Shown here one piece after another: positions 51,570 through 60,376 of a DNA stretch of 61,299 nucleotides (its first letter is position 1; every line of letters begins with the position of its first letter). The notes beneath the pieces are model-generated. The model saw nothing but the letters and a program-made list of their open reading frames with translations, had not been told where the DNA came from and made no database searches. Source of the stretch: Clostridiales bacterium (GTDB lineage: Bacteria; Bacillota; Clostridia; Christensenellales; Aristaeellaceae); the NCBI GenBank assembly GCA_015056055.1, contig SVHC01000017.1:1-61299 (forward strand), in the 5' to 3' direction. The position numbers were made by a program, and so were the translations under genes.

Positions 51570-51608
51570 ATTGACCTATTGACAATTAGGGTGAAATTGA
51601 CCTATAAT
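51570..51608 (+). promoter_or_regulatory. Strong promoter with direct-repeat operator between xre and the glycosyltransferase
   Basis: TTGACA (51579-51584), 18-bp spacer, TATAAT (51603-51608). ATTGACCTAT occurs twice, at 51570-51579 and 51596-51605, touching the -35 and covering part of the -10. Confidence 0.75.
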
Positions 51609-51621
51609 ATACGCAAATCAA

Positions 51622-52716
51622 ATGCGAGGTGAATGTACGTGGTTTCTGGTAAGTGTTCGGAGTGGGGCAGGCAAGCTGCAAAAAATGTCGGAGCCGGTTG
51701 TGCTGCGCCGCGTTATCAATAAACTGATTCAAAACATACCGGAGAAATCCGGCATTTATCAAGGTGTCTTTTTGCCGCTTCAGTTCTCATTCCGATATAT
51801 GCTGCTGAGTATTTGTTGCAAGGCGTTTCGTAAGTGCCGATGCATAAAGCTTGCACAGGTATTCGAAACCGCCAGAAAGAAATGGATTCAGAATTATTTA
51901 GAGTGCTTGCTTGCACCGGTATTGAAAAAATATAAGGACGATACATATCTTGGCGAATATGTTCCCAATGGACCTGTTTGGATATTCTGGTGGAGTGGAA
52001 TGGAAGGTGCGCCAGAAGTGGTGAAACGCTGTGTCGCCAGCGTTCACCGCTTTGCGGGTAGCCATGAAATACATATACTGACGAAAGAAAATTGCACGGA
52101 TTATGTGAAGATTCCCTTGTACATAATGGAAAAAGTTTCTTCAGGAAAAATGGGACTCGCGCATTTTTCAGACTATATTCGTGCCAATCTTCTTGCACAG
52201 TACGGTGGACTGTGGTTGGACGCCACAATTTTTGTTACGGATACAATCCCAGAATCGCTTTTTTCTTTTCCACTTTTTACATGTAAAGGGCCGGTTCGAA
52301 AGAGCAAATTCATATCGGATTACCGTTGGGCAGTCTTCTGCCTGGGCGGTCATAAGGGTAACATTTTTTACCGCTATCTTGCAGATGCCCTTGATGTCTA
52401 CTGGCGTAGCTGCGATTATGCCGTTACATATTGGTTCTTTGACCATATTATCAAAGTTGCTTATGATCAAATACCCTGCATTCGTCGCTTGCTGGAGCAG
52501 CTTCCCGATAACAACATCCACAGGGATGAGCTTCAGAAAGCTATGAATGCAGGACTTGCGGCAGATGCGTTTGATTCGGTAATTTATGACGATACCTGTT
52601 TCTATAAGCTGAATTGGAAAACCAAATGTCTGGTGACGACGAAAGACGGACAGGCAAGCATCTACGCGCGTTTTTTACTGGAACCGATGTGGGAAAAATA
52701 TAAAACGGATTTTTAA
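51622..52716 (+). CDS. Capsular-polysaccharide-type glycosyltransferase (GT32-like)
   Basis: Up to 364 residues. The catalytic core runs from VWIFWWSGMEGAPEVVKRCV (about 120) through IHILTKENC to FSDYIRANLLAQYGGLWLDA (about 190-210), where GGLWLDAT carries the DxD-type metal site of GT32/Caps_synth enzymes. It would transfer a sugar in surface polysaccharide synthesis. The start is uncertain: 51622 is only about 7 nt from the predicted transcription start, and an internal ATG at 51685 is possible. A short out-of-frame ORF with GAGGTGA overlaps the 5' end. It is a single gene, not part of a capsule cluster. Confidence 0.8.
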   Translation: MRGECTWFLVSVRSGAGKLQKMSEPVVLRRVINKLIQNIPEKSGIYQGVFLPLQFSFRYMLLSICCKAFRKCRCIKLAQVFETARKKWIQNYLECLLAPVLKKYKDDTYLGEYVPNGPVWIFWWSGMEGAPEVVKRCVASVHRFAGSHEIHILTKENCTDYVKIPLYIMEKVSSGKMGLAHFSDYIRANLLAQYGGLWLDATIFVTDTIPESLFSFPLFTCKGPVRKSKFISDYRWAVFCLGGHKGNIFYRYLADALDVYWRSCDYAVTYWFFDHIIKVAYDQIPCIRRLLEQLPDNNIHRDELQKAMNAGLAADAFDSVIYDDTCFYKLNWKTKCLVTTKDGQASIYARFLLEPMWEKYKTDF

Positions 52717-52721
52717 ATAGT

Positions 52722-52756
52722 AAATCGGCCAACTCTTTGCTTGAGTTGACCGATTT
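52722..52756. terminator. Bidirectional terminator
   Basis: Stem AAATCGGCCAACTC/GAGTTGACCGATTT (52722-52735 with 52743-52756, one mismatch) between the convergent glycosyltransferase and the zinc transporter operon. Confidence 0.85.
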
Positions 52757-52763
52757 GCTTTGT

Positions 52764-53573
52764 CTATCCTTTTTTCGGGGTCAGAAGCGACGCCAGCAAA
52801 AATACCAGGCTTGCACCCACGACGCTTGCGCCGGTGGGAAGATCGAAAAGATAGCTCAGTGCCATGCCGGCGGCAAAGGAGAGAAGGCTTACGATTGCCG
52901 CGACGATGATCATTCCCTTGAAGCTGCGGGAGATACGGCGCGCGGTCATTGCGGGGAAGATGATGAAGCTGGAAATCAGCATGGAACCCATCATCCGCAT
53001 GCCCAGAACGACCGTGACGCTCGTCAGGAACGAAATCATGAAGTTATAGAACTTCACGTTGATGCCGGTTGCGCGGGCGTTGATCTCGTCATAAGTGACG
53101 GCAAAAATGCGGTGATAAAATACGAGGAACAGGATGATCACGATCGCGGACAAACCTGCGGAAAGCCACACATCCGCTGCCGTGATGCCGTAGAGACTTC
53201 CGAACATGTAATTGTACACGTCGTTTTTGAAGCCGGTGGAGAGTGCGGACACCATTACGCCGATGGCAAGCGCTGCGGTGGATACCATGCCGATGGCAGC
53301 ATCACCGCCGGTATGCGCGTGCTCATTGAGCCACATGATAAAAATGCCTGCGACAACGACCACGGGAATGGCAACAGCCATGGGAGTGATATTCAGCGCC
53401 ATGGCGATGGCAACGGCAGCAAAGCCGACTTCGCCCAGACCGTGACCGATAAGGGAGAAACGCTTGAGAACCAGTACCACGCCCAGCATAGCGGCGCACA
53501 GGCTGACCAGAGCGCCCACGATAAGAGCGCGGGAGATCAGGGGATTGGTGATGACGGAGAAAAATTCACTCAT
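52764..53573 (-). CDS. Metal ABC transporter permease (ZnuB/MntB family)
   Basis: A 269-residue membrane protein with about eight hydrophobic segments. LIGHGLGEVGFAAVAIA and HAHTGGDAAIGMVSTAALAIG are the family's conserved loops, and FIIFPAMTARRISRSF is the coupling region. It would move zinc or manganese with the ATPase and binding protein encoded upstream. Its ATG overlaps the ATPase stop (ATGA at 53570-53573), so translation is coupled. Last gene of the operon. Confidence 0.93.
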   Translation of the reverse strand: MSEFFSVITNPLISRALIVGALVSLCAAMLGVVLVLKRFSLIGHGLGEVGFAAVAIAMALNITPMAVAIPVVVVAGIFIMWLNEHAHTGGDAAIGMVSTAALAIGVMVSALSTGFKNDVYNYMFGSLYGITAADVWLSAGLSAIVIILFLVFYHRIFAVTYDEINARATGINVKFYNFMISFLTSVTVVLGMRMMGSMLISSFIIFPAMTARRISRSFKGMIIVAAIVSLLSFAAGMALSYLFDLPTGASVVGASLVFLLASLLTPKKG

Positions 53574-54247
53574 TTGCACATATCACCGTCCTCCCTGTGG
53601 GAATGCCAATGGGCAGCGGGGCCAAGATAGCGCACCGTTCGGTTGAGAACCAGCACGCGGTCGGCATGCTCGTGCACATAGTCCCAGTCATGCGTGGCGA
53701 TCAGCATGGTAAGCCCCTTTTCGCGTTTCAACTCATCAAACAGGCTGTAAAGCTCTTTTGTGATGACGGGATCAAGCGCTGAACAGGGCTCGTCCATCAC
53801 GATAAGCTCCGGTTCATGCGCAATGGCGCGTGCGAGAAATGCGCGCTGCTGCTGTCCGCCGGAAAGGGAACCGATGCGCTTTCCCGCAAGGTCGGAAAGG
53901 CGAACGCGTTCCAGCGCTTCCTGCGCACGTTTTTTCTGCGCGCGGGTGATGAAGGGGTTAAAGGATCTGTCCAGTGTGCCGGAAAGGACGACTTCCCATA
54001 CCGTTGCGGGGAAATCGCGCTGGAATGTATGCGCCTGTGCAAGATAGGCACACCTGAGCGATTTTGTGCGCACGATTTCGCCGGAAGCCGGTTTTATCAG
54101 CCCGAGCATTCCCTTGATCAGGGTGGACTTGCCCGAACCGTTCGGCCCGACAAGGCAGAGATTTTCGCCCCGTTCGATGGAAAGATTCACGTCTTCAACG
54201 ACGGGTCTTGCACCGTAGGACAGGGTCACGTGGGAAAGAGAGATCAT
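53570..54247 (-). CDS. Metal ABC transporter ATP-binding protein (ZnuC family)
   Basis: A 225-residue ABC ATPase: Walker A GPNGSGKSTL near residue 38, Q-loop YLAQAHTF, signature LSGGQQQRAFLARAIA, Walker B LIVMDEPCSALDP and the His switch ATHDW. It powers the permease. Overlaps of four bases (ATGA) at both ends couple it to its neighbours. Confidence 0.95.
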   Translation of the reverse strand: MISLSHVTLSYGARPVVEDVNLSIERGENLCLVGPNGSGKSTLIKGMLGLIKPASGEIVRTKSLRCAYLAQAHTFQRDFPATVWEVVLSGTLDRSFNPFITRAQKKRAQEALERVRLSDLAGKRIGSLSGGQQQRAFLARAIAHEPELIVMDEPCSALDPVITKELYSLFDELKREKGLTMLIATHDWDYVHEHADRVLVLNRTVRYLGPAAHWHSHREDGDMCK

Positions 54248-55158
54248 TCTGCAATACCTTTCAGATTTTCGTACATCAGGTCAATATAGGTGATGCCTGC
54301 TTCCATCTGTTCGGAGGTAACATTGTGACAGGTGTGGAATACGCGGATTTCGGCGCCGGTTTCGGCACTAAGAGCGCCTGCAACGCGCATGTCGCAAAGC
54401 TCATCCACATAAAGAACCGGCGCATTTTCGTCCTTCATCGCTTCCGTGATTTCCACCACGCGGCGGGCAGAGGGCTCGGCATCGGCGGAACAGCTTTCGT
54501 ATGCGCTCATGTATGCAAAGCCGTAACGGTCAAAAAAGTGTGAATAGGCAAATTTGCCGGCAAAGAACAGCGTATGGTCAAGCTCGAGCGCGGCAAATGC
54601 CTCGTCAAGCGCGGTTAATTCCGCGATCAGCGCATCGGTATTGGCGCGGTAGAATTCCTCGCCTTCCGGGTCGGCTGCGATCAGGGCTGCGCAGATGTTT
54701 TCGCACATGGCGATTGCATTGAGGGGGTTCAGCCAGATGTGCGCATCGTGGGAATGGGGCTCTTCGTAATGCTCGTCTTCGGAGTGGGTTCCGTCGCAAT
54801 GCTCATCTTCGCAGTGTTCGTCCTCGTGACCATGATCCGGCGTGTTCGAAATGCCTTCCGAAATGTCTGCGATCATCAGATTTTCCATATCGCCTAGAAG
54901 TGCGGATGCCCAGGGTTCCATGGCGTCGCCGGTGTACAGGAAAAGATCGGCTTCCGACATGCCGATCAATTCGCGCATGCTCGGTTCATAGCCGTGGCTG
55001 TCCTGACCCGGAGGCAAAAGCTGCGTGACATTCGCCCGATCACCTGCGATGATCCGCGCAAAATCATACTGCGGAAACAGCGAGGCAACCACATCAATTT
55101 CCGCCGATGCGCCAAGCGGCAGGCAGAACAGCAGCAAAAACGCTAGGAATTTTTTCAT
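54244..55158 (-). CDS. Zinc-type substrate-binding protein (ZnuA family)
   Basis: A 304-residue exported binding protein. A signal peptide (MKKFLAFLLLFCLPLGASA) precedes VVASLFPQYDFARIIAGD; PPGQDSHGYEPS supplies the first metal histidine. A His/Asp/Glu/Cys-rich loop (about residues 106-143) precedes AHIWLNPLNA and is typical of zinc rather than manganese binders. FAGKFAYSHFFDRYGF and VDELCD follow. No standard lipobox is visible, which is odd for a Gram-positive binding protein. GGAGGACC lies 9-10 bases upstream. Confidence 0.93.
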   Translation of the reverse strand: MKKFLAFLLLFCLPLGASAEIDVVASLFPQYDFARIIAGDRANVTQLLPPGQDSHGYEPSMRELIGMSEADLFLYTGDAMEPWASALLGDMENLMIADISEGISNTPDHGHEDEHCEDEHCDGTHSEDEHYEEPHSHDAHIWLNPLNAIAMCENICAALIAADPEGEEFYRANTDALIAELTALDEAFAALELDHTLFFAGKFAYSHFFDRYGFAYMSAYESCSADAEPSARRVVEITEAMKDENAPVLYVDELCDMRVAGALSAETGAEIRVFHTCHNVTSEQMEAGITYIDLMYENLKGIAE

Positions 55159-55174
55159 TGCGAAAGGTCCTCCA

Positions 55175-55507
55175 TCATTTTCGAAACAGAACGCAGATCA
55201 TATTGATAAACAGTGCCGCCATTACAGCGGAAGGAATTCCCTGCACGACGAATCCTTCCACATAGAAGGAACACGCATACAGGAGAGCAACGTCAATTAC
55301 AAAAGTGAAAAGGCCAAGCGTCAGGCAGCCAATGGGTTTAGTCACCAGGCGAAGTATGGGCCTTAGCACCACATGGAACGCGCCAAGCAGAACGCCGGCT
55401 GCGCATGCGGAAACAGGCTGCGCCTCAATACCCGGCAGAATTCCCGCCGCAACGGGAACGCCGAGCGCACAGGTGAGAAACACCAGAATGGCATTGGAAC
55501 GCTTCAT
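55175..55507 (-). CDS. Phage holin family 4 / Mycobacterial four-helix membrane protein
   Basis: A 110-residue protein with four hydrophobic segments and the pattern FHVVLRPILRLVTKPIGCLTLGLFTFVID, typical of the small family often called holin-4-superfamily (YvlD-like). Despite the name, chromosomal members are not lysis proteins; their role is unknown. The ATG overlaps the stop of the pseudouridine synthase gene by four bases, and znuA follows after 16 bp. Confidence 0.85.
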   Translation of the reverse strand: MKRSNAILVFLTCALGVPVAAGILPGIEAQPVSACAAGVLLGAFHVVLRPILRLVTKPIGCLTLGLFTFVIDVALLYACSFYVEGFVVQGIPSAVMAALFINMICVLFRK

Positions 55508-56172
55508 ACAAGCTCCTTTTCGAAATCCTTCCATGCGCCGCTTCGGGGAGGAAAGGAAACAAAGGTCATTTCCTCGTGGCGGGTGGGATGGTCAATCGTA
55601 AGCTCATGCGACCAGAGGGCAAGCTGCTCTCCAGGTCTGCCGCCGCCGTAACGCGCATCGCCCCAGAGCGGAAATCCGGCATGCATGTGCTGCACGCGAA
55701 TCTGATGCGGACGCCCGGTAAGAAGCGTTACGCGCAGGAGAGAACGATTGCCGCGCACGGCAACGGGTTCGGTGATCAGTTTTGCAAGCTTGCCGTCTTC
55801 CGATACGCGCACCATACCGGTCTTTTCGTCTTTCAGGAGCTTATCGGTCAGCTCCATGCGCTCTTTTACAACGCCCTGCACCACGCACAGGTAGGTCTTT
55901 TTGACGGTGTGCTCGGCAAATGCTTTGGAAAGTCTTGCTGCTGCCTTGGACGTGCGCGCAAATACCATTGTTCCGCCGACAGGGCGGTCCAGACGGTGCA
56001 CAAGGCCCAGATAGGCTTCGCCGGGCTTTTCATACTTTTCGGCGATGTAGCGCTTGAGCAGCGTAAGAAGATCATCATCCCCGGAGCGGTCGCGCTGAAC
56101 AGGCATGTTCACCGGCTTTTCCGCCACGAGCAGATGATTGTCCTCATATAAAATATGTGCAGGAATCAGCAT
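55504..56172 (-). CDS. RluA family pseudouridine synthase
   Basis: A 222-residue enzyme that isomerises uridine to pseudouridine in rRNA or tRNA. HILYEDNHLLVAEKPVNMPV is the usual start; GLVHRLDRPVGGTMVFA holds the catalytic Asp; TGRPHQIRVQHMHAG and GDARYGG complete the fold. It has no N-terminal S4 domain. The ATG at 56172 overlaps the methyltransferase stop and lacks a good RBS, so translation is probably coupled. Confidence 0.92.
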   Translation of the reverse strand: MLIPAHILYEDNHLLVAEKPVNMPVQRDRSGDDDLLTLLKRYIAEKYEKPGEAYLGLVHRLDRPVGGTMVFARTSKAAARLSKAFAEHTVKKTYLCVVQGVVKERMELTDKLLKDEKTGMVRVSEDGKLAKLITEPVAVRGNRSLLRVTLLTGRPHQIRVQHMHAGFPLWGDARYGGGRPGEQLALWSHELTIDHPTRHEEMTFVSFPPRSGAWKDFEKELV

Positions 56173-57014
56173 GGTATGCAGCGACCGCTTGCGCCGCAGG
56201 GCAGAACGCCGCCCGAACGCATCGGCAGGCCGACCTCGTCGGCTTCTACCTTGCCGCCGACGGTCATCGACAGCATGTTGGAAAGCACAGCAGGCTGCAG
56301 ACCGGTGGTGTAGCTGTTCACCAGCATGAAGCAGGCATTGTCCGAAAGCAGCTTTGCGCAGGAAGAAATCAGGTCGTAAAGGCCGTCTTCCAGCTTCCAT
56401 ACCTCGCCGCCCGGGCCGCGGCCGTAGGACGGGGGATCCATCAGGATGCCTTCGTAAGTATTTCCGCGGCGGATTTCGCGTGCGACAAACTTGATGGCAT
56501 CGTCAACGATCCATCTTCCGTTCTTTTCGTCAAGGCCGCTCAGACGGTAGTTTTCACCCGCCCACTGCATGATACCCTTGGCTGCGTCAACATGCGTGAC
56601 CTTTGCGCCTGCGCGGGCACAGGCAAGCGTTGCGCCGCCGGTGTAGCCGAACAGGTTCAAAACGCGCTTTTCACCGGAAGCTTTTTTCAGAAGGCCGCTC
56701 ATCCAGTCCCAGTTTACGGCCTGCTCCGGGAAAAGACCGGTATGCTTAAAGCCGGTCGGGCGCACATAGAAGCGGTTTCCGCCATAGGAGATTTCCCAGC
56801 GGTCCGGCAGCTTGCGCTTATATTCCCATTCGCCGCCGCCCGCCTTGGAGCGGTGGTAAATGGCATCGGCATTTTTCCACATTTGGGGGGCTTGAACAGC
56901 CCAGATGGCCTGCGGGTCAGGTCTGCGCAGAATAACGTCTCCCCAGCGTTCCAGCTTTTCGCCGCCGCCGGCATCGAGAACTTCATAATCGGTCCAACCG
57001 TTAGCAAGATACAT
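56166..57014 (-). CDS. Class I SAM-dependent rRNA methyltransferase (RlmI/RlmK-like)
   Basis: A 282-residue methyltransferase. SAM motif I is LNLFGYTGGATLACARAGA near residue 117 and the catalytic motif is LMDPPSYGRGPGGEVWKL near residue 191, the pattern of 23S rRNA m5C/m2G methyltransferases of the RlmI type; the PUA domain of RlmI is missing. The ATG at 57014 has AGGGGTGAT upstream; the frame remains open further but through the promoter. First gene of the six-gene operon that ends in the zinc transporter. Confidence 0.87.
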   Translation of the reverse strand: MYLANGWTDYEVLDAGGGEKLERWGDVILRRPDPQAIWAVQAPQMWKNADAIYHRSKAGGGEWEYKRKLPDRWEISYGGNRFYVRPTGFKHTGLFPEQAVNWDWMSGLLKKASGEKRVLNLFGYTGGATLACARAGAKVTHVDAAKGIMQWAGENYRLSGLDEKNGRWIVDDAIKFVAREIRRGNTYEGILMDPPSYGRGPGGEVWKLEDGLYDLISSCAKLLSDNACFMLVNSYTTGLQPAVLSNMLSMTVGGKVEADEVGLPMRSGGVLPCGASGRCIPC

Positions 57015-57036
57015 ATATATCACCCCTAGCTTATCT

Positions 57037-57065
57037 ATTATGGGCCATATAGTCCAAAATAGCAA
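57037..57065 (-). promoter_or_regulatory. Promoter of the methyltransferase-to-znuB operon
   Basis: Minus strand TTGCTA (57065-57060), 17-bp spacer, CATAAT (57042-57037). Confidence 0.6.
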
Positions 57066-57122
57066 GGTTATAAAGGATAATTTTTTGCGCAGGAGTGCAT
57101 TGCGTGTGTATGAAAATATGCG

Positions 57123-57151
57123 TTGCGTTTTAAAGAAGTGAAAGGTATAAT
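57123..57151 (+). promoter_or_regulatory. Sigma-A promoter of the glycyl radical enzyme operon
   Basis: TTGCGT (57123-57128), 17-bp spacer, TATAAT (57146-57151). Confidence 0.75.
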
Positions 57152-57186
57152 AAAAGTGTGGCAAAACGGTTTTCGGGAGGGCGCTT

Positions 57187-59412
57187 ATGCAGAATACACA
57201 GGCAAACAAAATTCCCGCTTTGGACAATGAACTGGCCATGTCCGCGCATGCCAGATGGCTCAAAAAGCACGGCATGTACACCGCGGCGATATTTTATAAA
57301 AACAGAAATGAAACGGTGGAACGTCGCCTCTCCCGCGTGACGCGATATATTCTGGAACAGTATCCCCTGCCGGAGTTTTCAAATGGTCAGGAACTTGCGT
57401 TTCCGAGTTCGTATATTCTGAATGCAAAGCTCCCCGAGGACGATGCAAATGGCTATGGATATCATTTCACCGTTAACGGCTATCCTTCGTTTCGAAAAGA
57501 AAAATTCGAGCGTTTGATGGGGGACTACAAGGACTCTGTGGAGCAGTATATCGCCGAGTCCATCCATCATGATGCTCTGTCGGTGTGCGCAGACCCGAGC
57601 CGCGAGCGCTATAACCACGGCGGCGTTCACAATGTTCTGGACTGGGATACCATAGTGAATCAGGGAATCTCCGGCTACAGAAAGCGCATAGAGGAAAAAC
57701 TGGCTTCTGCCGAAGAACCCGGGATGCGCTTGTTTGAAGAAGGTCTTCTGGATGTGGCTATAGGTCTGGAAGGCTACATAAACCGCTATACAGAAAAGCT
57801 GGAAACGGTCATTGCAGGTTCTGCGCAAAAAGATCCTGCTTTGGAAAAGCTTCTGGCGGGAATGAAAAAGGTTCCTTTGGGTCCGGCAGAAAGCTTCTAC
57901 GATGCGGTGCTTGCCGTCAATACAATGATGGTAATCGGAAATATTCTGGAACCGGGACGTATTGACCAATATCTGTATCCTTTCTATGTGAAAGATAAAA
58001 CGGAAGGAAGGGTTACGGATGAGGAGGCTTTCCGCCTGATTCGGATGCTGCTTTCGGATATCAACGACCGCATCGGGCATCCGGGCGTTACGCATGTGAC
58101 CATAGGCGGCACAAAGGCGGACGGTTCCCCGGCATACAATGAATTGACGGAAATTGTAATTCGCGCAATCGGCGGCTTGCGTACTCCGAACGTGACCCTG
58201 CGTGTGCGGCGGGACATGCCTCAGAATCTGTGGGATGCCTTTTTGAACAATATCAGCAAGGGATATGGTCAGCCTGCCATCGTGAATGAAGAGCAGTTCA
58301 TGGAGCATCTGGTAAAGGACTATGATCTGCCTTTTGAGGAAGCTGCAGAGTATGTATTCGGCGGATGCTCGGAACTTTTGATTCAGGGCAAAAGCATGTG
58401 CGATTCCACATGGGTTGCCTACAACATGCTGGATATTTTCCAGGAAACCATGTACAACCATTTCCTGAGCTGCGATACGTTTGAAAGCTTCTATAAACGG
58501 TTCAAAGAGGAATGCACCATCACCATAAAGGAAATGGAAGAGATGATCAACATCCGCCAGTTTTCCTATGGGCTGCACTTCCCGGAACCCATCACCACTT
58601 TGTTTGTCAGGGATTGTATCGAGGATGCCAGAAGCTTTACGAACGGCGGCGCGAGATACAATTTTGATGCCACGAATATCTATGGCGCTACAAATGCCAT
58701 CAATTCCCTGTACACCTTAAAGTATTTCTATGAGGGTAAGCTGGGCGAATGCAGCAAGGAAACGCTTCTCAGGGCGTTGATCCGGAACTTTGAAGGATTT
58801 TTTGACCTGCATACCCGGTGTAAAAAAGTGCCCAAATTCGGAAATCACAATACCGAAATCAATGAGCTGGCTCACGACCTTATGGATCACGTCTTTGGCG
58901 AAGTGATGAAACTGCGATGCTATCGCTCCAGCCGTACCTATACCGGACGGTTTATGCCGGCCATCATTCTGTGGACGGACTGGATTCTCTGCGGTGAAAG
59001 GGTAGGCGCAACGCCTGACGGACGCCTGGCAGGCGAAGCCACCGTGGACAGCTGCGGTCCCATGCAGGGCACCGATACGGAAGGTCCTACCTCGGTTATG
59101 AACGCGGCGCTCTCCCTGCCGCAGGAAAAATGCATCGGCACCTGCGTACTGAACCTGCGTCTTGATCCGGCAGTTATGAAGACGCCCGAGGGGAAAAAGA
59201 AGGTGCAGATGCTGTTTACCACCTATTTCGGGCAGGGTGGAAATCAGCTGCAGATCAATGTGCTGGACCCTGAGATGCTGCAGGAGGCATTGCGGAATCC
59301 CGAAAACCATCAGGATATTATCGTCCGCGTGGGCGGATTTTCCGATAATTTCGTGAAACTGAGCCCTGCGATTCAGCAGGAAGTAATCAAGCGGACACAG
59401 CATTCCCTGTAA
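57187..59412 (+). CDS. Glycyl radical enzyme of unknown substrate (PFL-like)
   Basis: A 741-residue oxygen-sensitive radical enzyme. The thiyl-radical cysteine is in YVFGGCSELLIQGKSMC near residue 393, and the glycyl loop is VRVGGFSDNFVKL near residue 716. The GCxE pattern is that of dehydratases and lyases (GCVE in glycerol, propanediol and hydroxyproline dehydratases, CutC), not of pyruvate formate-lyase, which has two adjacent cysteines. Here the residue between Cys and Glu is Ser. The N-terminal PFL domain and GGARYNFDATNIYGATN block are present. No radical-SAM activase lies in the window. It is followed by an aldo/keto reductase. Confidence 0.9.
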   Translation: MQNTQANKIPALDNELAMSAHARWLKKHGMYTAAIFYKNRNETVERRLSRVTRYILEQYPLPEFSNGQELAFPSSYILNAKLPEDDANGYGYHFTVNGYPSFRKEKFERLMGDYKDSVEQYIAESIHHDALSVCADPSRERYNHGGVHNVLDWDTIVNQGISGYRKRIEEKLASAEEPGMRLFEEGLLDVAIGLEGYINRYTEKLETVIAGSAQKDPALEKLLAGMKKVPLGPAESFYDAVLAVNTMMVIGNILEPGRIDQYLYPFYVKDKTEGRVTDEEAFRLIRMLLSDINDRIGHPGVTHVTIGGTKADGSPAYNELTEIVIRAIGGLRTPNVTLRVRRDMPQNLWDAFLNNISKGYGQPAIVNEEQFMEHLVKDYDLPFEEAAEYVFGGCSELLIQGKSMCDSTWVAYNMLDIFQETMYNHFLSCDTFESFYKRFKEECTITIKEMEEMINIRQFSYGLHFPEPITTLFVRDCIEDARSFTNGGARYNFDATNIYGATNAINSLYTLKYFYEGKLGECSKETLLRALIRNFEGFFDLHTRCKKVPKFGNHNTEINELAHDLMDHVFGEVMKLRCYRSSRTYTGRFMPAIILWTDWILCGERVGATPDGRLAGEATVDSCGPMQGTDTEGPTSVMNAALSLPQEKCIGTCVLNLRLDPAVMKTPEGKKKVQMLFTTYFGQGGNQLQINVLDPEMLQEALRNPENHQDIIVRVGGFSDNFVKLSPAIQQEVIKRTQHSL

Positions 59413-59431
59413 CACAAAAAGAGGTGACAGT

Positions 59432-60376
59432 ATGCAGTATAAGAAAACTCCCGTACCGGGAAAGGCGGCGTTCCCCATCATTCTGGGCAGCACGGCTTTC
59501 GGCATGGATGAACTTCTGGATAAAAGCTTTGAACATATGGATGCCTACCGCTCCTTTGGCGGCAACTGGATTGATACGGCGCGCGTTTATGGAAAAGCGC
59601 TGGGCGATTCCGAGCGTGCCATCGGCGCATGGCTGCGCGAGCGAAAGTGTCGGGATGAAATCATTATCGGCACAAAGGGCGGTCATCCTCCCTTTGAAAA
59701 TATGCACTCCGGCAGGCTGGATAGGGAAAATCTGCGGTTTGATATGGAAGAAAGTCTTTCCAATCTGGGTGTTTCCGGCGTGGATGTGTATTATCTGCAC
59801 AGGGACGATGTTTCGCGTCCGGTCGGCGATATTCTGGAAACGCTGAATGGCTTTGTTGAAGAGGGAAAGACGAAGATACTTGGCGCGTCCAACTGGACGG
59901 CAGCGCGCATCCGCGAGGCAAACGACTATGCCCGTGCGCACGGACTGCACGGCTTTGAGGCCAATCAGCCCATGTGGAGCCTTGCAAAATGCATCAAAGA
60001 ATACGATGATACGCTCGTGCAGATGGATTCGGAGCTCTGGGAGATGCACCGTCAGGAAAATCTCATGTGCACGCCTTTCAGCTCGCAGGCAAAGGGTTAT
60101 TTTATGAAGCTTGCAAACGGAACGCTTTCGCCCAAAGCGGCAGAGCGGTACGATGGCGACGAAAACCGCGCAATCTATGCGCGCCTGTGCGCCCTTTCGG
60201 AGGAAACGGGCCTGAGCATCGCCTCTTTGCAGCTTGCGTATCTCACCTGCCAGGAATTTCCTGTGTTCCCGATTGTGGGTGCATCTTCTGCTGCGCAGAT
60301 TTATGAGCTGCGCGCGGCCGCAGAGGCAATCCTGACTCCTGCTCAGGTGACAGGCATCAGGAGGATGGATGCATGA
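59432..60376 (+). CDS. Aldo/keto reductase
   Basis: A 314-residue NAD(P)H-dependent TIM-barrel reductase with the full tetrad: Asp and Tyr in WIDTARVYGKALGDSE, Lys in IIIGTKGGHPP, His in VYYLHRDDV. ILGASNWTAARIREA and FEANQPMWSL are the usual later blocks. AGAGGTGA lies 5 bases upstream. Nineteen bases after the radical enzyme, it may reduce an aldehyde or ketone made by that enzyme, which is inference. Confidence 0.92.
   Translation: MQYKKTPVPGKAAFPIILGSTAFGMDELLDKSFEHMDAYRSFGGNWIDTARVYGKALGDSERAIGAWLRERKCRDEIIIGTKGGHPPFENMHSGRLDRENLRFDMEESLSNLGVSGVDVYYLHRDDVSRPVGDILETLNGFVEEGKTKILGASNWTAARIREANDYARAHGLHGFEANQPMWSLAKCIKEYDDTLVQMDSELWEMHRQENLMCTPFSSQAKGYFMKLANGTLSPKAAERYDGDENRAIYARLCALSEETGLSIASLQLAYLTCQEFPVFPIVGASSAAQIYELRAAAEAILTPAQVTGIRRMDA

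Noticed and set aside
55175-55507. Prophage remnant suggested by the holin-4 type name.
   Set aside because: No other phage gene lies nearby, and the gene is translationally coupled to housekeeping genes; the family is mostly chromosomal.
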